Source: Methylobacterium sp. Leaf104 (GTDB lineage: Bacteria > Pseudomonadota > Alphaproteobacteria > Rhizobiales > Beijerinckiaceae). Taken from it: a stretch of DNA of 49,393 bases. Below are positions 15,975-24,445 of the stretch, one piece after another; position 1 is the first letter of the stretch; each line of letters opens with the position of its first letter. The stretch lies in contig NZ_LMMZ01000010.1 in NCBI RefSeq assembly GCF_001422885.1, forward strand, positions 1 to 49,393, in the 5' to 3' direction. The notes under the pieces are model-generated. The model did not search any database. It was given only the letters and a program-made list of their open reading frames with translations, and was not told the DNA's origin. Made by a program: the position numbers and the translations under genes.

Positions 15975-17168
15975 TCAGGCGGGGCGTGAAGGCGGGCGCC
16001 GGAGGCCGGCCGCCAGGGGTAGGGCGACGGCACAGAGCGCCGCCATGCTCCAGAACGCGTCCGCCCCGAACCGTCCGTAGAGCCATCCGGAGAGCCCGGT
16101 CAGGACGGTGTTGGCGAGCCCGAGGCCGAGGGTCGCGTAGAGCGTCTGCGCGGTGGCGCCGTCGCGGGCGGGCACGAGGTCGGCGAGGAGCCGCATGTTG
16201 GCCAGGTGCAGCAAGGCGAAGGTGAGGCCGTGCAGGGCCTGGCCGATCGCCAGCATCGGTACCGCCACCGTGGTCGCCATGATCGCCCAGCGCAGGATTC
16301 CGGCGCCGGCGGCCAGCATCGCCGTCCCGGCGGTGCCGAGGCGCTCCAGCAGCCAGGCGCCGCCCAGGACGAACACCGCGACCTCCGAGAGCACCGCCAG
16401 CGACCAGAGCAGGCTGACGGTGCCGGGGCCGAGACCCGCCGCGCGCCAGCGGATCACCGCGAAGGCCTCGTGCAGGGCATGGCTGCCGATCACGAGGGCC
16501 GCCACGAGGAGCACCCGCCGGAAGAGCGGCGCGGCCAGGAGCGCGCGCAGGGCGTGGCGAGACGAGTCCTGCGGGGCCGGCACGTCCGGTTCGGCGACAC
16601 GCGGGGCTGCGGGCACCTGGCGCGCCGCCAGGGCGGTGAGCAGGAACAGCAGGCCGCTCGAGACGAGGACGCTGGACAGGCCGGCCCAGGCGACCGCCTG
16701 GCCGGATGCCAGGGTCGCCAGGATGAAGGCGGCGGATCCCGCACCCCGGACCCAGCCATAGGCGAAGGTCCGCTCCCGCTCCACCGCCGCGAGGGTGAGG
16801 GCATCGGCCAGGGGCGCGAGGCCCGCGAGGGCGATGGCCTGTGCGAGGCCGAGGACGAGCAGCGCGGGGAAGCCGTGCCCGAGGAGCGTGGCGAAGGCCA
16901 GGAGCCCGGCGGCGGCCGCGCCGGCGGCCACCACGGTCCGCGTGGCGTCGAGGCGATCCGCGATCCGCCCCGCCACCGGCCCGGCCACGAGGCGCATCAG
17001 CGTGCCGGCGGCGAGCACGATCCCGATCTCGGAGGCGTCGAGCCCGCGCTCGCCGAGGAAGCTCGGCAGGAACGGCGAGACCATCCCGTAGGCGGCATAG
17101 AGGCTGCCCTGCAGGAACACGAAGGCCGGGAAGGAGCCGAGCCCGGATCGGGCAGGGAGACCACGCAT
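15975..17168 (-). CDS. MFS transporter (MFS_1-like, 3-phenylpropionate-transporter-like)
   Basis: A 397-residue membrane protein with about 12 hydrophobic helices. The first helix pair reads FVFLQGSLYAAYGMVSPFLP and the loop motif AGRIADRLDATRTVV fits the MFS A-motif region. The two halves are joined by a Pro/Ala-rich loop around residues 190-210. The layout (GMVSPFLPSFLGERGLDASEIG) resembles the HcaT-like subgroup, whose substrates include phenylpropionate, but substrate prediction is unsafe. It converges on the TetR gene with 7 bp between stops. AGGGAG precedes the start. Confidence 0.82.
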   Translation of the reverse strand: MRGLPARSGLGSFPAFVFLQGSLYAAYGMVSPFLPSFLGERGLDASEIGIVLAAGTLMRLVAGPVAGRIADRLDATRTVVAAGAAAAGLLAFATLLGHGFPALLVLGLAQAIALAGLAPLADALTLAAVERERTFAYGWVRGAGSAAFILATLASGQAVAWAGLSSVLVSSGLLFLLTALAARQVPAAPRVAEPDVPAPQDSSRHALRALLAAPLFRRVLLVAALVIGSHALHEAFAVIRWRAAGLGPGTVSLLWSLAVLSEVAVFVLGGAWLLERLGTAGTAMLAAGAGILRWAIMATTVAVPMLAIGQALHGLTFALLHLANMRLLADLVPARDGATAQTLYATLGLGLANTVLTGLSGWLYGRFGADAFWSMAALCAVALPLAAGLRRPPSRPA

Positions 17169-17220
17169 CGGTCCAGGCTCCCTCTCTCCGCTGCGGTCCT
17201 CGGATGCCGGGTCCGGTCCT

Positions 17221-17433
17221 TCAGGGGGCCTTCGCGGGCGGGAAGGCGGTGCCGGGACAATTGGCGGCCAGCCCCGTCTCGCCGACGCGGTTGGGCGCGC
17301 AGGCGAGAATGGCCGGGCGCCCGCCGTTCTCGATGCGCGCCTCCTGCAGGCGGTCGTACTTCCACAGGCCGAGGCCGATCACCACCAGGATGGCGAGGAG
17401 GGCGGCGCCCGCCAGCGGCAGCCAGCGCGGCAT
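17221..17433 (-). CDS. Small membrane protein, 70 residues
   Basis: One N-terminal hydrophobic helix (about 5-23, LPLAGAALLAILVVIGLGLW) is followed by a soluble tail with two cysteines (ILACAPNRVGE and AANCPGTAFP) that could form a disulfide outside the membrane. I recognise no family. Its ATG shares one base with the stop of the preceding small gene (TGATG), indicating translational coupling. Confidence 0.5.
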   Translation of the reverse strand: MPRWLPLAGAALLAILVVIGLGLWKYDRLQEARIENGGRPAILACAPNRVGETGLAANCPGTAFPPAKAP

Positions 17434-17564
17434 CAGCGGGCGCTCGCGCCGGCTTCCGGCACCGGCTGGGTGTGGGCCGTGTCGCCGTGCTTGACGAAGG
17501 TGAACAGGATCAGCCCCGCCAGGAGAGCGACGGCGGCGATGAAGACGGGGAACAGGCGACGCAT
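17433..17564 (-). CDS. Very small membrane protein, 43 residues
   Basis: The protein starts MRRLFPVFIAAVALLAGLIL and has one membrane helix and a short polar tail with two histidines (KHGDTAHTQ). There is no obvious ribosome binding site, which lowers confidence; the support is the helix pattern and the TGATG junction with the next small gene. The function is unknown. Confidence 0.4.
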   Translation of the reverse strand: MRRLFPVFIAAVALLAGLILFTFVKHGDTAHTQPVPEAGASAR

Positions 17565-17691
17565 CGGAAGGGAACCACGCTGGCAGGACGGATCGCCGGG
17601 ACCGCGCCGGCGGATGCGGGTAACGCGCGGGACGGGCGCGTGGTCGCAGGGCGGAGCCTCACAAATTCGGCGGCACGCCCCGAAGGCTCCG

Positions 17692-18066
17692 TCAGGACGG
17701 GGTCGTGACCCGCTGCCCGGCCTCGCCGTAGCCGAGACGGGCGCCCTCGCGGTTGACGATCCCGAAGCGCAGGGTCGCCTCCTCGAGATAGTCGATCGCC
17801 GCGAGGAGGGCGCGCCGGGCCGGCTCCACGGCCTCCGGTTCGTCCTCGGGCGGCGTCTCGGCGAAGTTGACGGCGGCGATGAGCACCCGGTCGCGCTCGT
17901 CCTCGATCCGGCGGTCGCGCTCGACGCGGCCCCGGATCTCGGCATCGAAGGCCGCCACCACCGCGAAGGGGAAGTCGTCGCGGCGGGATCCGCGGGGATA
18001 GGCCAGGGTCAGGCGGCGGGCGAGGTCGGCCGCGCGGCGGACCTGGTCTGCGAGCTTGGCGTCCAT
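17692..18066 (-). CDS. Hypothetical protein, 124 residues
   Basis: A soluble, mostly helical, charged protein beginning MDAKLADQVRRAADLARRLT. GGAGAC eight bases before the ATG supports the start. The middle is rich in acidic and Arg residues (RVERDRRIEDERDRVLIAAV), suggesting a helical hairpin or coiled coil. I recognise no family. It diverges from uvsE, whose ATG is 104 bp away. Confidence 0.55.
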   Translation of the reverse strand: MDAKLADQVRRAADLARRLTLAYPRGSRRDDFPFAVVAAFDAEIRGRVERDRRIEDERDRVLIAAVNFAETPPEDEPEAVEPARRALLAAIDYLEEATLRFGIVNREGARLGYGEAGQRVTTPS

Positions 18067-18170
18067 GGAAGTCTCCGGCGCCGACGGGGCCGACGGCGCG
18101 GGAGCAACGCACCGCCTCCGGTCGCCGGTTCCGGCCCTGCACCAAAGGCGCTCCGCCGCGTTGTCGGTTC

Positions 18171-19265
18171 ATGACCGATCCAGTCCCGACCGATACGACA
18201 CCCCGCCTCGGCTTCTGCTGCAAGTTCATCCTCGAGCCGCCGCCCGAGCCCTTCAAGACCCTGAAGGCCGCCCGCGAGGCGACCCTGCAGATGAACCTCA
18301 CCCACGCCACCATGGCGCACCTGAAGACCCTGGCGCCGGCCGCGCGCCGGGCGAAGATCGAGGGCCTCGTGCGTCACAACCTCGGTGCGCTGGAGCGCCA
18401 GGTGACCTGGGTCGCCGCACGCCCGCCGATCGAGCGCCTGCTGCGGATCGCCAGCAACGTCCTGCCCGGCTACACCCATGCGGTGGCGCAGGACGTCTAC
18501 GCCGAGCCCGAGATGCGCCGCCTCGTGGAGGACGGCCTCGCCCGGATCGGCGACATCGCCCGGGCCGGTGCGGTGCGGCTCAGCTTCCATCCCGGACCGT
18601 TCTGCGTCATCGCCTCGCAGAACCCGGCCGCCCAGCGCAACGGCATCGAGGAGCTGGAGCACCATGCCGAGCTCATGGCGATGCTCGGCTACGGAAGCGG
18701 CTGGCACCCGCACGGGGCGCACATCAACATCCATGTCGGAGCCCGCGATCCCGGCCTCGAAGGGTTCCGCGCCAGCCTGCCCAGGCTCTCCCAGACCGCC
18801 CGCGACCTCCTCACCGTGGAGAACGACGAGAATTTCTTCGGATTGGACACGGTGCTGGGTCTGGCCGACGCCGTACCGGTGGTGCTCGACCTGCACCACC
18901 ACTGGGTCGAGAGCCGGGGCGAATACATCGCGCCGGACGATCCCCGCGTCGCCCGGGTGCGCGAATCCTGGCGCGGCGTCCGCCCGGTCGCCCATATCAG
19001 CGTCTCGCGGGAGGGGCTGCTGGAGGGCCACGACCCCGACGCCCTGCCGGACTTCGCCGCCCTGTCCGAGGCCGGCCACAACTGGCGGGATCTGGCCGCC
19101 CATTCCGACATGATGTGGAACCGCGCCGTCAACGCCCTGGTGGCCCGCCACATGGCCTGGGCGGATTTCGAGATCGAGGCCAAATCCAAGAACATCGCCT
19201 CGGCCGGCATCGCCGCCGAGATCGCCACTGCGCTCCCGACCGCGCAGATCGAGGTCGCGGCCTGA
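18171..19265 (+). CDS. uvsE: UV-damage endonuclease UvsE/UVDE
   Basis: A 364-residue protein. Family features appear in order: RLGFCCKFI at the start, LSFHPGPFCVIAS (His 140), WHPHGAHINIHVG (179-189), TVENDENFF (Glu 217) and VLDLHHHWV (His 242-244). These are the metal-binding His and acidic residues of the TIM-barrel UVDE fold, related to endonuclease IV. The enzyme nicks DNA 5' of cyclobutane dimers and (6-4) photoproducts, starting an excision route independent of UvrABC. The length is slightly above that of Thermus or Bacillus relatives. Its own ATG has no strong ribosome binding site. Confidence 0.92.
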   Translation: MTDPVPTDTTPRLGFCCKFILEPPPEPFKTLKAAREATLQMNLTHATMAHLKTLAPAARRAKIEGLVRHNLGALERQVTWVAARPPIERLLRIASNVLPGYTHAVAQDVYAEPEMRRLVEDGLARIGDIARAGAVRLSFHPGPFCVIASQNPAAQRNGIEELEHHAELMAMLGYGSGWHPHGAHINIHVGARDPGLEGFRASLPRLSQTARDLLTVENDENFFGLDTVLGLADAVPVVLDLHHHWVESRGEYIAPDDPRVARVRESWRGVRPVAHISVSREGLLEGHDPDALPDFAALSEAGHNWRDLAAHSDMMWNRAVNALVARHMAWADFEIEAKSKNIASAGIAAEIATALPTAQIEVAA

Positions 19266-19302
19266 AGCGGTGCGCGGCGGCGCAGGATTTCGAGCGCGAC
19301 GC

Positions 19303-19989
19303 TCAGTGGTCGTGGTCGTGCCCGTCGGGCTCCGGCAGGGTCAGGCCGAAATGGCTGACGAGGTCCTGCACCTGGCCCGGGCTGAGATGGCGCGGATTGA
19401 GGTTGCGCAGGAGGAGATAGAGCTTGGCCGTCTCCTCCAGTTCCTCGGTGGCGAAGACCGCGTTCTCCAGAGTGGAGCCGGCCACCACCGGGCCGTGATT
19501 GGCCAGCAGCACCGAGGCGTAGCGGCCGGCAAGGCCCCGGATCGCGTCCGCCACCGCCGGGTCGCCCGGCCGGTAATAGGGCACCAGGGCCGTGGCCCCG
19601 GCCCGCATGAGATAATACGGCGTGAGCGGCGGCAGCACCGCCTTCGGGTCGATCTCGGGCAGCATCGACACCGCCACCGCGTGGGTCGAGTGCAGGTGGA
19701 CGATGGCGCGGGCCTCGGTGCGGCTGTCGTAGAGGGCCGCGTGGAGCGGGATTTCCTTGGTGGGCGCGTGGCCCGAGACCAGGGTGCCGGTCGCGTCGAG
19801 GCGCGAGATCGTGGCCGGGTCGAGGAAGCCGAGCGAGGCGTTGGTCGGCGTCACCAGCCAGCCGCCGTCGTCGAGGCGCAGGGAGATGTTGCCCGACGAG
19901 CCCGGCGTCAGGCCGCGCTCGAACAGCGAGCGGCCGAACCGGCAGATCTGTTCGCGAAGCCGGGTCTCGCTCAGCTGGGTCTCGCTCAT
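19303..19989 (-). CDS. otnC: Class II aldolase family 3-oxo-tetronate 4-phosphate decarboxylase
   Basis: A 228-residue aldolase class II/adducin protein. The metal-site residues are visible: Glu 79 (TKEIPLH), His 98 and His 100 (IVHLHSTHAVA) and His 165 (LLANHGPV). GLTPGSSGNISLR is the phosphate-binding loop. OtnC decarboxylates 3-oxo-tetronate 4-phosphate to dihydroxyacetone phosphate, the last step of the tetronate pathway. The other pathway genes lie divergently beyond the adjacent LacI gene, which supports this over a generic aldolase. The His-rich end (DGHDHDH) may bind metal. Confidence 0.87.
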   Translation of the reverse strand: MSETQLSETRLREQICRFGRSLFERGLTPGSSGNISLRLDDGGWLVTPTNASLGFLDPATISRLDATGTLVSGHAPTKEIPLHAALYDSRTEARAIVHLHSTHAVAVSMLPEIDPKAVLPPLTPYYLMRAGATALVPYYRPGDPAVADAIRGLAGRYASVLLANHGPVVAGSTLENAVFATEELEETAKLYLLLRNLNPRHLSPGQVQDLVSHFGLTLPEPDGHDHDH

Positions 19990-20024
19990 GGCGGTCCTTC
20001 AGGTCACCGGAGGAAGGGGCGGTC

Positions 20025-21053
20025 TCAGGCGGTGGCGCCCGCGATCAGTTCGTAGCCGAGGTCGACGGTCTCGGCCGGACCGTCGGCGGCGAGGCGCTCG
20101 GCGGCGGCGGTCCCGATCTCCAGGCGCGGCGTGCGGATGGTGGTCAGCGGCTGCGGCATCGCGGCGGCGATGTCGAGGGCGTTGAAGCCGAACAGGGCGA
20201 GGCGCCCCGGCACCGCGATCCCCTCCGCGAGGCAGTGGAAGTAGCCGCCGAGCGCCATGTCGTCGTTGGAGAAGTAGATGGCGTCGAGGTCGGGCCGGCG
20301 GACGAGCAGGCGCGCCAGGGCCGCGCGCCCGGCCGCCGCCGAGGAGGGACCCGGCGCGATCTCGGTCTCCGCCAGCGGGTGCCCGGCGAGGGCCAGCGTC
20401 TCGCGGAAGCCGGCGAGGCGCTTGGCCGCGCGCAGGTCCCGCGCGATGTCGTGGCCGACATAGCCGATCCGGCGGTAGCCCCGCGCGAGCAGGTGCCGGG
20501 CGCTGTCGCAGCCCACCGCCCGGTTCGAGAAGCCCACCACGATGTCGAGGCCGGCTCCATCGGTGTCGATCATCTCGACGATCCGGATGCCGCTCGCCCG
20601 CAGGCGCGCGACGGCGCCCGCACTGTGCTCCAGGCCGGTGACGATGAGGCCGGCGGGGCGCCAGGAGAGGAGGGCGCCGATCAGGGCCTCCTCGCGCTCG
20701 GGGTCGTAGTCCGAGACCCCGATCACGCTCTGGAAGCCGTCCCGGTCGAGGGCCGCGTTGGCGCCGCGCAGGAGGTCCGGAAACACGATGTTGTTCAGCG
20801 ACGGGATGATGATGCCCACGAGCTTGGCGCCCGCCGTCGTGCCCGAGCCCGCCAGCATGCCGGCCAGCCGGTTCGGCACGTAGCCGAGGCGGGCCACCGC
20901 CTCCGCCACCCGGTCCTGGGTGCGCTTCGAGAACGAGCCCTGGTTGCGCAGGACCCGCGAGACCGTGCTCTCGCCGACGCCGGCCTCGCGGGCGACGTCG
21001 GAGAGGGTCACGAGGCGGCGTTCGGGTTCGGGCGGCGGCTCACGGACGTTCAT
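20025..21053 (-). CDS. LacI-family transcriptional regulator of the tetronate locus
   Basis: A 342-residue repressor-type protein. The N-terminal HTH (about 15-60) reads TLSDVAREAGVGESTVSRVL with the hinge-helix region PNRLAGMLAG. The rest is the periplasmic-binding-protein-like effector domain, ending IRTPRLEIGTAAAERL, close to GntR/IdnR-type sugar-acid regulators. It sits between otnC and the divergent transport/catabolic genes, whose intergenic region carries two palindromes of LacI type. The likely effector is a tetronate or an intermediate; that is inference. It is co-directional with otnC, 35 bp apart. Confidence 0.9.
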   Translation of the reverse strand: MNVREPPPEPERRLVTLSDVAREAGVGESTVSRVLRNQGSFSKRTQDRVAEAVARLGYVPNRLAGMLAGSGTTAGAKLVGIIIPSLNNIVFPDLLRGANAALDRDGFQSVIGVSDYDPEREEALIGALLSWRPAGLIVTGLEHSAGAVARLRASGIRIVEMIDTDGAGLDIVVGFSNRAVGCDSARHLLARGYRRIGYVGHDIARDLRAAKRLAGFRETLALAGHPLAETEIAPGPSSAAAGRAALARLLVRRPDLDAIYFSNDDMALGGYFHCLAEGIAVPGRLALFGFNALDIAAAMPQPLTTIRTPRLEIGTAAAERLAADGPAETVDLGYELIAGATA

Positions 21054-21137
21054 CGGCGGATTCGTCCTGTATTTCCGGGCTCGTCGAAGACGGGAGCGGA
21101 AAAGCCCATAGCAAGGTTAGGCGACGACAACAATCAG

Positions 21138-21155
21138 ATTGGCAGCGCTGCCAAT
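21138..21155. promoter_or_regulatory. LacI-type operator 1, perfect 18-bp palindrome
   Basis: ATTGGCAGCGCTGCCAAT is a perfect palindrome with a central CG-containing GCGC, the standard form of LacI/GalR-family operators. It lies 84 bp upstream of the divergent lacI-type gene start and 102 bp upstream of the MFS gene start, so one repressor could control both directions. Confidence 0.75.
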
Positions 21156-21170
21156 GTCTGTTAGGCAAGA

Positions 21171-21186
21171 TGCAAGCGCTGCCAAA
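21171..21186. promoter_or_regulatory. LacI-type operator 2, imperfect copy
   Basis: TGCAAGCGCTGCCAAA repeats the right half-site GCTGCCAA of operator 1 exactly and keeps the AGCGCT centre, with a degenerate left half. The two centres are 31 bp apart, close to three helical turns, so two dimers would bind the same face of the DNA. Confidence 0.65.
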
Positions 21187-21257
21187 GAGAGTAGCGCCGC
21201 GATAAGATGATGCAACGCCAGAACAGCGACGCGCGAAGCGCGCCGGCAGGAGGAAAC

Positions 21258-22574
21258 ATGAGCGTGCAGGCCGCCAGCGCGCGGGGCATCGATGCGCCCG
21301 CAGGGGACTTCGTCGAACAGACCTACCGCAAAGTGTTCTGGCGGCTCGTGCCGTTCCTGATGCTCTGCTACGTGGTCGCCTATCTCGACCGCGTGAACGT
21401 GGGCTTCGCCAAGCTCCAGATGTCCCAGGAGCTGGGCTTCAGCGAGACCGTCTACGGCCTCGGCGCCGGCCTGTTCTTCATCGGCTACTTCCTGTTCGAG
21501 GTGCCCTCGAACGTCATCCTGCACCGGGTCGGCGCCCGGGTCTGGATCGCCCGCATCATGATCACCTGGGGCATCATCTCCGCCGGGTTCATGTTCGTGA
21601 ACTCGGCCACCTCGTTCTACATCATGCGCTTCCTGCTGGGCCTGGCCGAGGCGGGCTTCTACCCGGGCGTGATCCTCTACACGACCACCTGGTTCCCGGC
21701 CCATCGCCGTGCCCGCGTGATCGCGGTGTTCATGTCGGCGATTCCCGTCTCGGGCATCTTCGGCAACCCGCTCTCCGGCTGGATCATGGACGCCTTCAAC
21801 GGCGCCTACGGCCTCTCCGGCTGGCAGTGGATGTTCGTGATCGAGGCGGTGCCGGCGGTGCTGGTGGGTCTGGCCGTGTTCTTCTACCTCGACAACCGCC
21901 CCTCCGAGGCCAAGTGGCTGAATCCGGCGGAGCAGCAGGTTATCGAGCGCGACATCGCCGCCGACGGCGCCGGCAAGGAGCAGAGCCCGCATTCCATCGC
22001 CACCGTGTTCCGCAACGGCCGGATCTGGTTCATGAGCCTGATCTACTTCGCCTTCGTCACGGGCCAGTACGGCCTGACCTTCTGGATGCCGACCATCGTC
22101 AAGGCCTCCGGCATCCAGGGCAACCTCAACATCGGCCTCGTCAGCGCGATCCCGTTCCTGTTCGCGGTCTTCGTGATGATCCTGCTCGGCCGCAGCGCCG
22201 ACCGGATGCGCGAGCGCCGCTGGCACCTCATCGTCCCGGCTCTGTGCGGCGCGGTGGGCTTCGTGGTCGCCGCCAGCACGGGCAGCACCGTCGTGGCCAT
22301 CGCGGCGCTGGCCGTGGCCGCCGGCGGCGTGCTCACCTGCGCGCCCCTGTTCTGGTCCCTGCCCACCGCCTTCCTCAGCGGCGCCGGGGCCGCGGCCGGC
22401 ATCGCACTGATCAACTCGGTGGGCAACCTCGCGGGCTTCGCCAGCCCCTACGTCATCGGGGCCTTGCGCGACTCCACCGGCAGCACCGCCGCCGGCATGT
22501 ACGCGCTGGCGGTGATGCTGGTGATCGGCTCGGTCTGCGTGTTCGTCACCCCGAAGCACGTGGTCAACCGCTGA
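21258..22574 (+). CDS. MFS transporter, anion:cation symporter (tartrate/galactonate/phthalate type)
   Basis: A 438-residue inner-membrane carrier with 12 hydrophobic helices. RLVPFLMLCYVVAYLDRVNV and GFAKLQMSQELGFSETVYGL are signature stretches of the ACS family (galactonate, tartrate, phthalate permeases); the later AGFYPGVILYTTTWFP is equally typical. The substrate is probably L-threonate, D-erythronate or a related tetronate, judged from the genes that follow. ATG 21258 has a strong AGGAGG. It is the first gene downstream of the LacI operators. Confidence 0.88.
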   Translation: MSVQAASARGIDAPAGDFVEQTYRKVFWRLVPFLMLCYVVAYLDRVNVGFAKLQMSQELGFSETVYGLGAGLFFIGYFLFEVPSNVILHRVGARVWIARIMITWGIISAGFMFVNSATSFYIMRFLLGLAEAGFYPGVILYTTTWFPAHRRARVIAVFMSAIPVSGIFGNPLSGWIMDAFNGAYGLSGWQWMFVIEAVPAVLVGLAVFFYLDNRPSEAKWLNPAEQQVIERDIAADGAGKEQSPHSIATVFRNGRIWFMSLIYFAFVTGQYGLTFWMPTIVKASGIQGNLNIGLVSAIPFLFAVFVMILLGRSADRMRERRWHLIVPALCGAVGFVVAASTGSTVVAIAALAVAAGGVLTCAPLFWSLPTAFLSGAGAAAGIALINSVGNLAGFASPYVIGALRDSTGSTAAGMYALAVMLVIGSVCVFVTPKHVVNR

Positions 22575-22593
22575 AACGGCTGCGCCGACGGCC

Positions 22594-22629
22594 GGCGCTC
22601 CGAATCCCGCACCGGAATTCCGGAGCGCC
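22594..22629. repeat. Stem-loop in the transporter-ltnD intergenic region
   Basis: GGCGCTCCG (22594-22602) is perfectly complementary to CGGAGCGCC (22621-22629). Inside, AAT and ATT can extend the stem across one bulged C. There is no T-tract. It lies 19 bp after the transporter stop and may protect the upstream mRNA or attenuate transcription into the enzyme genes. Confidence 0.4.
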
Positions 22630-22718
22630 GCAGGCGAGCCCGGGATGACGGGCTGGGTCCCGGCGCCGTCGTCTCGATATCCCCGCCTCCGATCCCGACA
22701 TCCAGTGAACAGGTCCCC

Positions 22719-23636
22719 ATGAGCATCACCACCCAGAACCAGCGGGCCGCCGTGATCGGCCTCGGCTCCATGGGCGCCGGCATGGCCGGATCGCTCCTCC
22801 GGGCCGGCTTCGACGTCGCGGCCTGCGACGTGAACGCGGAGGCCGTGTCGCGCTTTGCCGCCAGCGGGGGGCGGGCGGCGGCGAACCCGGCGGCGGCGGC
22901 GGAGGGCGCCGACGTGGTGATCTGCGTCGTCGTCAACGCCGCCCAGACCGAGGCGGTGCTGTTCGGGCCCGGCGGCGCCGCCGAGACCATGGCCGGGGGC
23001 GCGGTGTTCGTCTCCTCCGCCACCATGGACCCGGCCATCGCCCGGCGCCTCGCGGCCCGGCTCGAGGAGACCGGGCGCCACTACCTCGACGCGCCGATGA
23101 GCGGGGGCGCCGTGCGTGCGGCCGACGGCGAACTCACCTTCCTGGCCTCCGGCACGAAGGCCGCCTTCGCGGCGGCCCGCCCGGCGCTCGACGCCATGGC
23201 GGGCAAGCTCTACGAACTCGGCGACGCGGCCGGGCAGGGCGCCGCCTTCAAGATGATCAACCAGCTGCTCGCCGGCGTGCACATCGCCGCCGCCAGCGAG
23301 GCGATGAGCTTTGCCGCCAAGCAGGGCCTGGATCTGCGCAAGGTCTACGAGGTGATCACGGCCTCGGCCGGCAATTCCTGGATGTTCGAGAATCGCATGC
23401 CGCACGTGCTGGAGGGCGATTACAGCCCCAAGAGCGCGGTCGACATCTTCGTCAAAGATCTCGGCATCGTGCAGGACATGGCCCGCGCGGAGACGTACCC
23501 CGTCCCAGTGGCCGCCGCCGCGCTCCAGATGTTCCTGATGGCCTCGGGCTCCGGCATGGGCCGGGACGACGACGCCTCGGTGGCCCGCCTCTACGCGCAG
23601 GTGGCCGGCGTCACCCTGCCGTCGCCCAAGGCCTGA
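22719..23636 (+). CDS. ltnD: L-threonate dehydrogenase
   Basis: A 305-residue member of the beta-hydroxyacid dehydrogenase family. It has the NAD-binding motif AVIGLGSMGAGMAGSLLRAG (residues 11-30), the substrate loop LDAPMSGGAVRAADG (123-137), and the catalytic Lys 178 in AFKMINQLLAG. LtnD oxidises L-threonate at C2 to 2-oxo-tetronate. The call over tartronate semialdehyde reductase or 3-hydroxyisobutyrate dehydrogenase rests on the following otnI-otnK-denD genes and on general similarity of motifs. Confidence 0.85.
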   Translation: MSITTQNQRAAVIGLGSMGAGMAGSLLRAGFDVAACDVNAEAVSRFAASGGRAAANPAAAAEGADVVICVVVNAAQTEAVLFGPGGAAETMAGGAVFVSSATMDPAIARRLAARLEETGRHYLDAPMSGGAVRAADGELTFLASGTKAAFAAARPALDAMAGKLYELGDAAGQGAAFKMINQLLAGVHIAAASEAMSFAAKQGLDLRKVYEVITASAGNSWMFENRMPHVLEGDYSPKSAVDIFVKDLGIVQDMARAETYPVPVAAAALQMFLMASGSGMGRDDDASVARLYAQVAGVTLPSPKA

Positions 23637-23647
23637 GGGAGGAACCG

Positions 23648-24445
23648 ATGCCGCGCTTTGCCGCCAACCTCACCCTGATGTTCACGGAACACGCCTTCCT
23701 CGACCGCTTCGCCGCCGCCGCGGAAGCCGGCTTCACCGCGGTCGAGTTCCTGTTCCCCTACGACCATCCGGCGGACGCCATCGCCGAGCGCCTGGCGCGG
23801 TTCGGCCTGACCCAGGCCCTGTTCAACCTGCCGCCCGGCGACTGGGCGGCCGGCGAGCGCGGCCTCGCGGCCCTGCCCGACCGGTTCGCGGAGCTGCAGG
23901 CGGGCGTCGAGACCGGCCTGAACTACGCGAAGGCCACCGGCGTCGACCGGCTCCACCTCATGGCCGGTATGGCCGACGCGAACGATCGCGGGGCGCAGGA
24001 CGCCTATCGCCGGGCCGTGGCCTGGACCGCCGAGCGCGTGGCGCGCGAAGGGCTCGACCTCGTGCTGGAGCCGATCAACGCCCGCAACATGCCGGGCTAC
24101 TTCCTCGACGATTTCGACGCGGCCGCCCGCCTGATCCGGGATCTGGCCCTGCCGAACCTCAAGCTCCAGTTCGACCTCTACCACTGTCAGATCCTGCACG
24201 GGGACGTGACCACGCGCCTGCGCGACCTGATGCCGATGGTCGGGCACGTGCAGACCGCGAGCGTCCCGGCCCGGCACGAGCCCGGCACCGGCGAGATGAA
24301 CGACGCCTTCCTGTTCGCCGAGCTCGACCGGCTCGGCTACGCGGGCTTCGTCGGCTGCGAGTACAACCCGGCCGGCGGCACGGAGGCGGGCCTGGGCTGG
24401 TTCGCGCCCTATCGTGCCTCCCAGGCCCGGGAGGCCGGCCGATGA
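23648..24445 (+). CDS. otnI: 2-oxo-tetronate isomerase (hydroxypyruvate isomerase family)
   Basis: A 265-residue TIM-barrel isomerase. The start PRFAANLTLMFTEHAFLDRF and the core VEFLFPYDHPADAIAERL are characteristic of the Hyi/OtnI family. LEPINARNMPGYFLDDF and LKLQFDLYHCQILHGD provide the metal-site Glu, Asp and His, and VGCEYNPAG the final Glu. OtnI converts 2-oxo-tetronate to 3-oxo-tetronate. It starts 11 bp after ltnD with GAGGGAGGAA upstream and overlaps otnK by four bases, so these are co-translated. Confidence 0.88.
   Translation: MPRFAANLTLMFTEHAFLDRFAAAAEAGFTAVEFLFPYDHPADAIAERLARFGLTQALFNLPPGDWAAGERGLAALPDRFAELQAGVETGLNYAKATGVDRLHLMAGMADANDRGAQDAYRRAVAWTAERVAREGLDLVLEPINARNMPGYFLDDFDAAARLIRDLALPNLKLQFDLYHCQILHGDVTTRLRDLMPMVGHVQTASVPARHEPGTGEMNDAFLFAELDRLGYAGFVGCEYNPAGGTEAGLGWFAPYRASQAREAGR

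Noticed and set aside
21117..23405. A 762-codon minus-strand frame across the tetronate transporter and ltnD
   Set aside because: His/Asp/Gly/Arg-rich shadow of two clearly recognisable plus-strand genes.
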